Assembly: GCA_016928495.1 (NCBI GenBank)
Contig: JAFGKQ010000207.1
Span: 1 to 5,425 of the forward strand
Source: Candidatus Fermentibacterales bacterium
Lineage (GTDB): Bacteria; Fermentibacterota; Fermentibacteria; Fermentibacterales; JAFGKQ01
Reading direction: 5' to 3'
Length of the DNA: 5,425 nt
The notes beneath the pieces are model-generated. The model worked only from the letters and a program-made list of their open reading frames with translations. It ran no database searches and was not told where the DNA came from. Position numbers and translations under genes: made by a program. Below, piece after piece: positions 1 to 5,425 of the stretch. The number at the start of each line of letters is the position of its first letter. Positions within the stretch are counted from its first letter, which is position 1.

Positions 1-576
1 GCCGTAGAACGGGACCTGCCCGGGGAGGAGCGCTCGCTGCTGGCGGAGTACCTCTCCCTGTCGGCAGCCTTCCCCGATAGCCTCGAGTTCCATGTGCGGC
101 TGGCGAGCCTGTACTACAGGAACTCGATGGCCGAGGACCTCATGAGAGAGCTTCAGCAGATAAGGAGGCTCGACCCGGACCACCCGATCCTGCTGCTCGA
201 GACCGATCTCGATCCCGCGCTCGAGGATCTGATCGTCCCGGACACGTCCGGCTTTTCCTACACATCGCCTCTCGACGGCATGATCTCGCCCGCCCTGGAG
301 CCGGAGCGACCGGACAGCTCGTCACAGCCGGGAGAGAGCGCTCACGCGCTCGAAGCCATAGAAGGCATGGAGGCTCCGGAGGTCTCTCCCGGCGACTCCC
401 TCTTCCAGCCAACCGTCGAGGAGCAAGCCGGCGCCGGGGACGAGGACACTTCCTGCGTCCTCCCACCGCTCCCCGAGGCCCGGGCCGCTGATACCCACGA
501 TGAGGAGCCAGCCCCGCCGGACTCCTCGCATTCGTTGCAGCAACCCGTCACGAGCGTGCCGGAGGACCAGCCCTGA
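1..576 (+). CDS. C-terminal part of a TPR-like protein with an acidic disordered tail (5' end outside window)
   Basis: The frame is open from base 1 to the TGA at 574-576 and gives 191 residues; the true start lies upstream of the window. A GTG at 94 could be read as a start, but the frame before it encodes the same kind of helical sequence (LLAEYLSLSAAFPDS), so I treat it as internal. Residues 1 to about 75 look like tandem amphipathic helices of the TPR kind: AAFPDSLEFHVRLASLYYR, followed by ELQQIRRLDPDHPILLL, where the LDPDHP turn is typical between repeats. From about residue 77 to the end the protein is rich in Glu, Asp, Pro and Ser, has no clear hydrophobic pattern, and is probably disordered. 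No catalytic motif is visible. The last codons overlap the start proposed for tgt, so the two are probably translationally coupled. The function is unknown; a protein-interaction role is inferred from the TPR-like part only. Confidence 0.75.
   Translation, partial: AVERDLPGEERSLLAEYLSLSAAFPDSLEFHVRLASLYYRNSMAEDLMRELQQIRRLDPDHPILLLETDLDPALEDLIVPDTSGFSYTSPLDGMISPALEPERPDSSSQPGESAHALEAIEGMEAPEVSPGDSLFQPTVEEQAGAGDEDTSCVLPPLPEARAADTHDEEPAPPDSSHSLQQPVTSVPEDQP
561..566 (+). promoter_or_regulatory. Ribosome-binding site deciding the tgt start
   Basis: GGAGGA lies inside the end of the upstream gene, and its GGAGG core sits eight bases before a CTG at 573. It is the best Shine-Dalgarno match near the tgt N-terminus and supports CTG as the start. 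The TTG at 651 has only the loose purine run GGCGGGG just upstream. Confidence 0.6.
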
Positions 577-1727
577 CCCTTCCGGACGAAGCCGCGGGAC
601 CTGCGGCCTTCAGGGTCGTCGCGACCAGCGGGAGGGCCAGGGCGGGGCAGTTGAGGTTCGCAACGGGGTCGGTCGACACCCCGGTCTTCATGCCGGTCGG
701 CACCCAGGGCACCGTCAAGACGGTGCGATGGCCCGACCTTCTCCAGATGGGCTACAACCTGATCCTGGCCAACACCTACCACCTCTACCTCCGGCCTGGC
801 GTGGAGGTAATCGAGCAGGCCGGAGGCCTGCGGTCCTTCACGGGATGGCCAGGCGCGATCCTGACCGACAGCGGCGGCTTCCAGCTCTTCAGTCTGTCCG
901 GGCTGCGCAGGAGCTCGCCGGAGGGCTACCAGTTCAGGTCACACATCGACGGCTCCCTGCACACGCTGACCCCGGAACAGGTGATAGAGCTCCAGATCCG
1001 CTTCGGCAGCGACATCATGATGGTCCTCGATGAGTGCCTCGAGCAACCCAGCGACAGGGAGCGGACCAGCCGGTCGGTGGATCTGACTCTCGATTGGGCA
1101 CAGAGGTCTCGCGATGCCTACAGCGCTGTGGGCTGGAACCGGGGGCGGCTCTTCGGGATCGTCCAGGGAGGGACGTTTCCCGACATGAGAGAGGCCTCGG
1201 CCAGGGAGCTGGTTCGAATGGGCTTCGACGGCTACGCGATAGGCGGCGTGTCTGTAGGCGAGGAAAGACGGGAGACGGAGATCGCCGTCGAATCCTGCGT
1301 GGATATCCTCCCCGCCGGAAGCCCGAGGTACCTCATGGGAGTGGGTAAGCCGGAAGACCTTGTGGACTTCGTGGGACGCGGCATAGATATGTTCGACTGC
1401 GTGGTCCCCACCAGGAACGCCAGGGGAGCGGCCTTCTTCGTGCCGGGAGGGGTGCTGAACATGCGCAACGCCAGGTTCAGGAACGACCACCGCCCCGTCC
1501 AGGAGAGCTGTTCCTGCTTCGCCTGCAGGAACCACACCAGGGCGTACCTGCGTCACCTCTTCCTGGCCAGGGAGTGGCTCGCGCCGATACTGGCCACCCT
1601 CCACAACCTGCAGTACTTCTCGGATCTGATGACCCGGATCAGAGAAGCGATCGTCGCTGGAAGCTACGACTCCTGGCGCGAGCAATGGCACGACGCGAGG
1701 AGGGACTTCGATGCCTCCGCCCATTGA
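573..1727 (+). CDS. tgt: tRNA-guanine(34) transglycosylase, bacterial type, probable CTG start
   Basis: The enzyme swaps guanine-34 of GUN-anticodon tRNAs (Asp, Asn, His, Tyr) for preQ1 in queuosine synthesis; it is cytoplasmic and TIM-barrel shaped. From the CTG the product is 384 residues, within the usual 370-390. Visible motifs: FMPVGTQGTVK near residue 39; DSGGFQ with the active-site Asp at 99; DEC at 153-155; FGIVQGG near 194; GGVSVGE at 224-230; MFDCVVPTRNAR with the nucleophile Asp at 275; and the zinc site Cys313, Cys315, Cys318, His344, spaced as in the Zymomonas enzyme. Cys155 plus Val228 is the bacterial pairing linked to preQ1 use. After TRNAR the usual Asn-Gly is Gly-Ala, a mild departure. 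The family N-terminal strand (FRVVATSGRARAG, residues 13-25) lies upstream of the TTG at 651, so that start is too late. In this frame the only plausible start after the stop at 501-503 is CTG573, which overlaps the previous stop as CTGA. The family call is near certain; the start is less so. Confidence 0.96.
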   Translation: MTLPDEAAGPAAFRVVATSGRARAGQLRFATGSVDTPVFMPVGTQGTVKTVRWPDLLQMGYNLILANTYHLYLRPGVEVIEQAGGLRSFTGWPGAILTDSGGFQLFSLSGLRRSSPEGYQFRSHIDGSLHTLTPEQVIELQIRFGSDIMMVLDECLEQPSDRERTSRSVDLTLDWAQRSRDAYSAVGWNRGRLFGIVQGGTFPDMREASARELVRMGFDGYAIGGVSVGEERRETEIAVESCVDILPAGSPRYLMGVGKPEDLVDFVGRGIDMFDCVVPTRNARGAAFFVPGGVLNMRNARFRNDHRPVQESCSCFACRNHTRAYLRHLFLAREWLAPILATLHNLQYFSDLMTRIREAIVAGSYDSWREQWHDARRDFDASAH

Positions 1728-1798
1728 GGGCCGCGCGCGGAACGCTCCGGCAGGCTGGTGCGACGGGAAGCCCTGAAGGGGCTGGAAGGGGGAGACCG
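1728..1798 (+). other. tgt to wzi-like gene spacer with short inverted repeats
   Basis: This spacer holds the perfect palindrome CCGCGCGCGG (1731-1740), four bases after the tgt stop, and a five-base-pair inverted repeat AGCCC/GGGCT (1769-1783, loop TGAAG) just ahead of the next ribosome-binding site. Neither is followed by a T-run, so a classical intrinsic terminator is not supported. The second hairpin could modulate access to the ribosome-binding site. With no AT-rich promoter-like stretch here, read-through from tgt is the simpler reading. Confidence 0.4.
1786..1794 (+). promoter_or_regulatory. Ribosome-binding site of the Wzi-like gene
   Basis: The purine run AAGGGGGAG ends four bases before the GTG at 1799. 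Together with the signal peptide that begins right there, it favours GTG1799 over the in-frame ATGs at 1574 and 1685, which lie inside tgt. Confidence 0.55.
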
Positions 1799-3280
1799 GT
1801 GAGAGAGGCCGCCCGGGGAACGGGGAGACACTGGCTGTTCGCTGTGGGAGTATGCCTTCTCGCGTGCAGGGCGAGCATCGCAGGGTTCCTACCGCTCGAT
1901 GATCCCCTGGGCATCTGGCTCCACCACGGGGAGGCCGCGGGGCTGCTCCCGCTGCTTGCTCCCATCAGGCCCTTCGGCATGCTCTCCGGACGCTACGCCC
2001 TGGAGGCGACGAAGTCCGATGGCGCACCCGAGCCGGGCGGGATTCCCATGTCTCTCATCGAGGCAGCGGAGAAAAGGCTCGATCTCACGCTCCTATCGCC
2101 CTCCACCAGGTCCGGAGCATCGATCGAGACGGGGGGCTCGGCCACAGTCGAGGCCCTCGATGCCTCCGGCTTCGAGCAGAGGGCAGGCATCAGGATGGGG
2201 ATAGAGGCCGCTCTGCTGCCGGGCCTCGAGCTGCACGAGCAGATGTCTCTCTGGACCGGCTCCGACGATCTTGCGCCATCGTTCTTCCCTTCCTGGCATC
2301 AGGGCTCCGAGCCTGGAAGGCACCTATACGTCGACTGGGCTTTCCTGGATTTCGGATACAGGTGGCTCGAGCTGAGCTTCGGAAGGAAGCCTCAGCAGTG
2401 GGGGCCCGGGAGGTTCACCCAGTTGATGCTCTCGGACAACAGCCCGGGCATCGACATGCTGTGGGTGCAGTACGCGCTGGGCGACGATGCCTCCTTCACC
2501 GGCCTCACTGGCTCGGTCGACAGCGACTCCGGAACCTGGCTGACCGCTCACAGGCTCGACATGACCCCCTGGCCGTTCCTCAGGATCGGGCTCAGCGAGG
2601 CCCTTCTCTACAGCGCCACGGGGATAGACCTGGCCTACACCAACCCCTTCATACCCTGGTACCCCGTGCAATGGAACGAGAGAGAGGACGACAACGCATT
2701 CCTCGGCATCGACGCCACCTTCAGGCCGGCGGACGGCCTGCTGGCATACGGGGAGCTGCTGATAGACGATATCCAGTACCAGAAGGCCAACCAGTATCCG
2801 AACAAGCTCGCGTGGACGCTGGGGCTCGACGGCTGCCTCCGAGGACCCGGACTGGGCGCGGTGCTCGAGTACACGCGTATCGACCGCTACGTCTACAGCC
2901 AGAGGCGCGAGTGCAACTACTACCTGCATGCCGGCAGGATCATCGGCTCGGCCCTCGGACCCGACTGCGACAGGCTGGCCCTTTCGGTCTCGGCCACCAT
3001 CGCACGGCCCCTGCTCTCCGAGCTGAGGATCGACCACACGAGACACGGCGAAGGCGACGTCTACGAAGGCTGGCCCGACAGCGTGCAGGCCCACCAGGTC
3101 TTCCCTTCCGGGGTGGTAGAGCACTCCACGGGTCTGACGCTGGCTCTCTCCGCATACCCCCTCGACTGGCTGCAGGCACACGCCAGCGCATCGAAGAGGT
3201 GGCTGCGCAACAGAGACAACCTGTCGGGCCAGAGCGACAGCGAGCTGGACGGCTCGATACAGCTGCTCTTCGCCTGGTAG
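1799..3280 (+). CDS. Wzi-family (capsule assembly-like) outer-membrane beta-barrel protein
   Basis: The product is 493 residues from GTG. Residues 1-28 form a signal peptide: charged start MREAARGTGR, hydrophobic core LFAVGVCLLA, likely signal peptidase I cut after SIA (26-28). LLAC at 20-23 also resembles a lipobox, so a lipoprotein cannot be excluded. The mature start (PLDDPLGIWLHHGEAAGLL) resembles the short N-terminal helical segment of this family. The central hallmarks are FGRKPQQWGPG (194-204), LSDNSPGIDML (211-221), AHRLD (250-254), LSEALLYS (265-272), LAYTNPF (278-284), DDNAFLGID (297-305) and YGELLIDD (317-324). This order matches the Wzi/capsule assembly family as I know it. Alternating polar and hydrophobic strands continue to a C-terminal Trp (LLFAW), as expected for a barrel recognised by BamA. 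E. coli Wzi is a lectin-like barrel that anchors group 1 capsule; many relatives in other phyla have no proven role, so a function in surface polysaccharide is inference. No capsule genes are in view. It probably shares a transcript with tgt. Confidence 0.85.
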   Translation: MREAARGTGRHWLFAVGVCLLACRASIAGFLPLDDPLGIWLHHGEAAGLLPLLAPIRPFGMLSGRYALEATKSDGAPEPGGIPMSLIEAAEKRLDLTLLSPSTRSGASIETGGSATVEALDASGFEQRAGIRMGIEAALLPGLELHEQMSLWTGSDDLAPSFFPSWHQGSEPGRHLYVDWAFLDFGYRWLELSFGRKPQQWGPGRFTQLMLSDNSPGIDMLWVQYALGDDASFTGLTGSVDSDSGTWLTAHRLDMTPWPFLRIGLSEALLYSATGIDLAYTNPFIPWYPVQWNEREDDNAFLGIDATFRPADGLLAYGELLIDDIQYQKANQYPNKLAWTLGLDGCLRGPGLGAVLEYTRIDRYVYSQRRECNYYLHAGRIIGSALGPDCDRLALSVSATIARPLLSELRIDHTRHGEGDVYEGWPDSVQAHQVFPSGVVEHSTGLTLALSAYPLDWLQAHASASKRWLRNRDNLSGQSDSELDGSIQLLFAW

Positions 3281-3282
3281 GT

Positions 3283-3296
3283 CGCGGGTCCCCGCG
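3283..3296 (+). terminator. GC-rich hairpin just after the Wzi-like stop codon (possible terminator stem, no T-tract)
   Basis: CGCGG (3283-3287) pairs with CCGCG (3292-3296) around the loop GTCC, beginning two bases after the TAG. It is very stable for its length but is followed by GCAGCTCC rather than T residues. It could be a 3'-end stabilising stem or a non-canonical terminator. Confidence 0.3.
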
Positions 3297-3325
3297 CAGC
3301 TCCGCTACTGGACCCCAGCACGGAA

Positions 3326-3340
3326 AGGGATATTTTCCCT
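3326..3340 (+). other. Short AT-loop inverted repeat AGGGA-TATTT-TCCCT
   Basis: The two five-base arms are perfectly complementary around an AT-only five-base loop. Such a dyad could be an operator half-site pair or a weak hairpin. It overlaps the only promoter-like AT-rich patch in the gap, which would suit a repressor site, but this is inference from position alone. Confidence 0.25.
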
Positions 3341-3352
3341 GAAGAGGCAGCA

Positions 3353-3377
3353 GTGCCCCCTCCGATCCCCGGGGCAC
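3353..3377 (+). terminator. Seven-base-pair hairpin in the leader of the pseudokinase gene
   Basis: GTGCCCC (3353-3359) pairs perfectly with GGGGCAC (3371-3377) across an 11-base loop. It ends 13 bases before the GAGG core of the ribosome-binding site. No T-run follows. It may be a terminator-like stem for upstream transcription or, if transcribed from a promoter in this gap, a leader structure. Confidence 0.3.
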
Positions 3378-3399
3378 CGGCACTCAGAGAGAGGATAGC

Positions 3400-5425
3400 A
3401 TGGAGCTGGAGGGAATAGTATCCAGGCGTCACCTGAGCGGCGGGCGCACGGACGTCGTGTTCATCTCCGGCGGGGAGCGCAGGATCGGGCGCGTCTTCCG
3501 GTACGAGGGCGACCCCGAGGTAGTCAGGGAGATGGTCCGCAAGCTCTCGGGGCTCGACGTCCCGGGAGTTGTCCTGCCCACGGAGGTCAGGGAGGCCGGC
3601 AACAGGCTGCTCTGCCTCTCGGCCAGCGGAGTCGGGGTCACCCCGTACACCGGTCCGCCCATGAGCTTCGGTGCTCTGATAGAACCGATCCTGCGCCTTC
3701 ATTCGTCAGGCCTGCTCCATCTCGGCATAGGCCCCCAGAGCTACGTGACCCGTAGCGGAAAGCCGCACCTGCTCTTCTGGGGGGACTCTCTGCTCACCCA
3801 CGCGGACCCGGATCTGATGCCGGCGGAGGTAACGTCCGGCGGGTTCGCAACCCCGGCCGCGGACTTCCACATGCTAGGAAGAGCCATGCTCTCCAGCCGC
3901 GGATACCTCTGGGACGACCCGGAGGCACCCGAGATCTCGCTTCTCATGGACTCGAGGCCCTCCAGGCGCCTCAATGCCGTATCGGACCGCACGGACCTCC
4001 CCGCGCCGGCGTCTCTGCCGAGGGAGGCGAGGTGGCTTCCGAAGCCCGGCTTCACGCTCGTATCGGGAGGCTCCTGGCAGCAGAGGGACTCCCTGGTCAA
4101 CGAGTGGGTCTCGACGGCCGCGGGAAGGGGATGGGGTGTAAGGGTGGTTCGCTGCAGGCCACAGGAGAGCATGCGCTCCCTGCCCGATAGACCGGCCGGG
4201 GGGGGAGCCGTCGACTCGCCTGCGACCCTTGTCAGGACCCTGTTCCCTGCCGCGAGCGGTGTCGAGAGACTGGTCGTGTTCGATCAGGTAGACTACGCCT
4301 CGGAGGACCTCCTGGACATCCTCTGCGACTTCATGGGCGCCTCGCCCCCAGACATGGCCGTCGTCCTGACCCAGGCCAGGTCGCCGGTCTTCCCGGACCG
4401 GGCCTCCATAGCCGAGGAGGTCAGGCTCCCGGGGGAAGCTACCGCCGCGATCGACCTGGACATCTTCGATGTCGGGGATATCGCGGAGACCGGAGGCTAC
4501 CCCGGGCCGGCATGGTTCGGTGTCAGGTTCCGTGCGGAGGCACAGGCGGTCACGCAGCCGTCTCCGCTCGGATTGACCCTTCAGCAGCTTCACGACGAAG
4601 GCTCCTACAGAGCTGCCTGCCAGTCTGCCGGGGAGTCTACGGAGACCCTCTCTGACTCCGAAAGGACCATAGTGGCGGCCTGTTGCGTCAGGCTCGGCAG
4701 GTTCGCGGACGCGGAGGCTCTGGCTCCCGACTCCGCTCCTCTCGTGCGGGGAAGGGCGCTCCTCGGAATGGGACGGAACAGGGAGGCGGAAGCGCTGCTC
4801 CGTGACTCCCTGGGCTCGGATGGTGACGCATCCCGCTCCGACAAGGCCCTTCTTCTCGCCAGGTGTCTGGTGGAGCAGAGCCGCTTCGATGAGGCAAGCC
4901 TGCTGCTGCGGGAGCTCGACGACCTGCGGGCGATCCCGCTTCTGGCCAGGATCCTCGACATGCAGGGACGACCCTCCGAGGCCCTGCCTCTGCTCCGCGA
5001 GGCGCTCGATTCGGCCCTCGAATCCGATCGCGTGGCCCTGCTCTCCTCTCTTGCGAACGTCAGTATGAGGCTCGGAAGCTATGGCGCGGCACTCGAGGCC
5101 GCAGACGAGGCCGTGGAGATCTCCAGACGGCAGGCCGACCCTCTCGCTCTCAGGATGAGCCTGCAGGAGCGGGGACGTGTTCGAGAGGTCCTGGGGAGAT
5201 GGCCCGAAGCTCTGGAGGACTATGGCCTTGCATCCTTCTACGCGAGCGAGTCCCTCGAGAGATCCTCGAGACCGCCACACGTAGACCTCTACGTCCTGCA
5301 ACTTGCCATGGGTGAGCTCCAGTCCGCCTTCAGGACCTTCGACGAGCTGAGCAACATGCTCACGCTGGAGGGAAGCGGGGGCGCCCTGCAGCTCCTCAGC
5401 ATGCTGACGGCCTACACAGGAGTCC
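3400..5425 (+). CDS. Degenerate kinase - degenerate AAA/STAND ATPase - TPR signalling protein (3' end outside window)
   Basis: The ATG at 3400 opens 675 codons without a stop to the window end. Residues 8 to about 205 follow the Ser/Thr kinase fold: LHSSGLLHLGIGPQSYV (100-116) aligns with the catalytic loop, PHLLFWG (122-128) with the DFG strand, PAE (141-143) with APE, and ADFHMLG (154-160) with the SDxxSLG of helix F. HRD reads HLG, the Asn of the loop is Ser114, and DFG reads FWG, so phosphotransfer is unlikely. Residues about 210-380 resemble the AAA_16/STAND module beside such kinases. LVSGGSWQQRDSL (220-232) sits where Walker A belongs but lacks GK[ST]: Arg229 and Asp230 replace Lys and Ser/Thr. 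LVVFDQVD (291-298) is Walker B with Asp295 kept and the second acidic residue changed to Gln296. From about 388 on there are TPR-type helical hairpins (for example RFDEASLLLREL, RPSEALPLLREAL, SYGAALEAADEAVEI, RWPEALEDYGLAS). No transmembrane segment is visible. It probably acts as a cytoplasmic scaffold, sensor or allosteric partner; ligand and partner are unknown. The fold calls are by eye and the sequence is divergent. Confidence 0.8.
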   Translation, partial: MELEGIVSRRHLSGGRTDVVFISGGERRIGRVFRYEGDPEVVREMVRKLSGLDVPGVVLPTEVREAGNRLLCLSASGVGVTPYTGPPMSFGALIEPILRLHSSGLLHLGIGPQSYVTRSGKPHLLFWGDSLLTHADPDLMPAEVTSGGFATPAADFHMLGRAMLSSRGYLWDDPEAPEISLLMDSRPSRRLNAVSDRTDLPAPASLPREARWLPKPGFTLVSGGSWQQRDSLVNEWVSTAAGRGWGVRVVRCRPQESMRSLPDRPAGGGAVDSPATLVRTLFPAASGVERLVVFDQVDYASEDLLDILCDFMGASPPDMAVVLTQARSPVFPDRASIAEEVRLPGEATAAIDLDIFDVGDIAETGGYPGPAWFGVRFRAEAQAVTQPSPLGLTLQQLHDEGSYRAACQSAGESTETLSDSERTIVAACCVRLGRFADAEALAPDSAPLVRGRALLGMGRNREAEALLRDSLGSDGDASRSDKALLLARCLVEQSRFDEASLLLRELDDLRAIPLLARILDMQGRPSEALPLLREALDSALESDRVALLSSLANVSMRLGSYGAALEAADEAVEISRRQADPLALRMSLQERGRVREVLGRWPEALEDYGLASFYASESLERSSRPPHVDLYVLQLAMGELQSAFRTFDELSNMLTLEGSGGALQLLSMLTAYTGV

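Larger units (their letters stand above)
3281..3399 (+). other. Intergenic region before the pseudokinase gene: probable transcription boundary
   Basis: This is the largest gap in the window. It contains three inverted repeats (listed separately) and the only AT-rich patch nearby, GATATTTT at 3329-3336, which could serve as a -10-like element, though no convincing -35 partner is visible. A purine-rich ribosome-binding site, GAGAGAGG (3387-3394), precedes the ATG at 3400 by five bases. The combination suggests the end of the wzi-like transcript and a fresh start for the next gene, but no promoter can be fixed by eye. Confidence 0.4.

Noticed and set aside
94-96. GTG as the true start of the first gene
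   Set aside because: The frame upstream is open to the window edge and encodes continuous helical sequence, so the gene most likely begins outside the window.
651-653. TTG as the tgt start
   Set aside because: It removes conserved N-terminal residues encoded just upstream and has a poorer ribosome-binding site than CTG573.
500-1033. + strand frame overlapping the start of tgt
   Set aside because: It conflicts with the conserved tgt frame and reads as Arg/Gly/Pro-rich filler.
1731-1740. CCGCGCGCGG palindrome after tgt as an intrinsic terminator
   Set aside because: The repeat is alternating C and G with no room for a loop of normal size and no T-run; such strings are common by chance at this GC content.
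1574-1798. Upstream in-frame ATGs (1574, 1685) as the start of the Wzi-like gene
   Set aside because: They would overlap tgt by 43 or more bases and place a charged, non-conserved stretch before the signal peptide. GTG1799 has a ribosome-binding site and is followed at once by a signal peptide.
2324-3181. Open frame on the - strand inside the Wzi-like gene
   Set aside because: It lies wholly opposite a gene with clear family motifs and a C-terminal barrel signature; its translation has low complexity and no start context.
2362-3342. Overlapping + strand frame within and past the Wzi-like gene
   Set aside because: The product is extremely Arg-rich, typical of an out-of-frame reading of GC-rich coding DNA, and no motif is visible.
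3874-5301. Long open frame on the - strand (475 codons) opposite the kinase-like gene
   Set aside because: It is the mirror of a high-GC coding frame. Its translation is Arg/Gly/Pro-rich without recognisable folds, whereas the + frame shows kinase, ATPase and TPR patterns in the right order.

Overview
The window is GC-rich (well above 60% by eye). Arg is often written AGG and Leu CTC/CTG. It carries four protein-coding genes, all on the + strand, with almost no spare sequence. An outer-membrane beta-barrel protein of the Wzi family shows a diderm (Gram-negative) bacterium. I cannot name the lineage; a high-GC uncultured phylum or deltaproteobacterium-like group would fit, but that is a guess. 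No tRNA, rRNA, CRISPR array, insertion sequence or integration site was seen.

Layout: (1) 1-576 is the 3' end of a gene for a helical, TPR-like protein with a long acidic, Pro/Ser-rich tail. (2) 573-1727 is tgt, the bacterial tRNA-guanine transglycosylase of queuosine synthesis. It overlaps gene 1 by four bases, and its homology requires a start upstream of the first ATG/GTG/TTG-type codon; the only candidate is a CTG at 573 with a good GGAGGA ribosome-binding site. (3) 1799-3280 encodes an exported Wzi/capsule-assembly-like outer-membrane barrel, 71 bases after tgt. (4) After a 119-base gap holding three short inverted repeats, 3400-5425 is one uninterrupted frame of 675 codons that runs off the window end. 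It is easy to miss because no stop codon is present.

Gene 4 is the most unusual item. Its order is Ser/Thr-kinase fold, then AAA/STAND-type ATPase fold, then TPR repeats, the layout of large bacterial signalling kinases of the PknK/AAA_16 kind. Here the kinase catalytic loop reads HLG instead of HRD, the DFG position reads FWG, and the Walker A lysine and Ser/Thr positions read R and D. Both enzymatic modules therefore look dead, suggesting a pseudokinase-pseudoATPase scaffold or sensor.

Genes 1-3 could be one transcription unit (4-base overlap, then a 71-base gap). Gene 4 probably has its own signals. I see no clear functional tie between queuosine modification and the Wzi-like barrel; the shared neighbourhood may be only housekeeping clustering.
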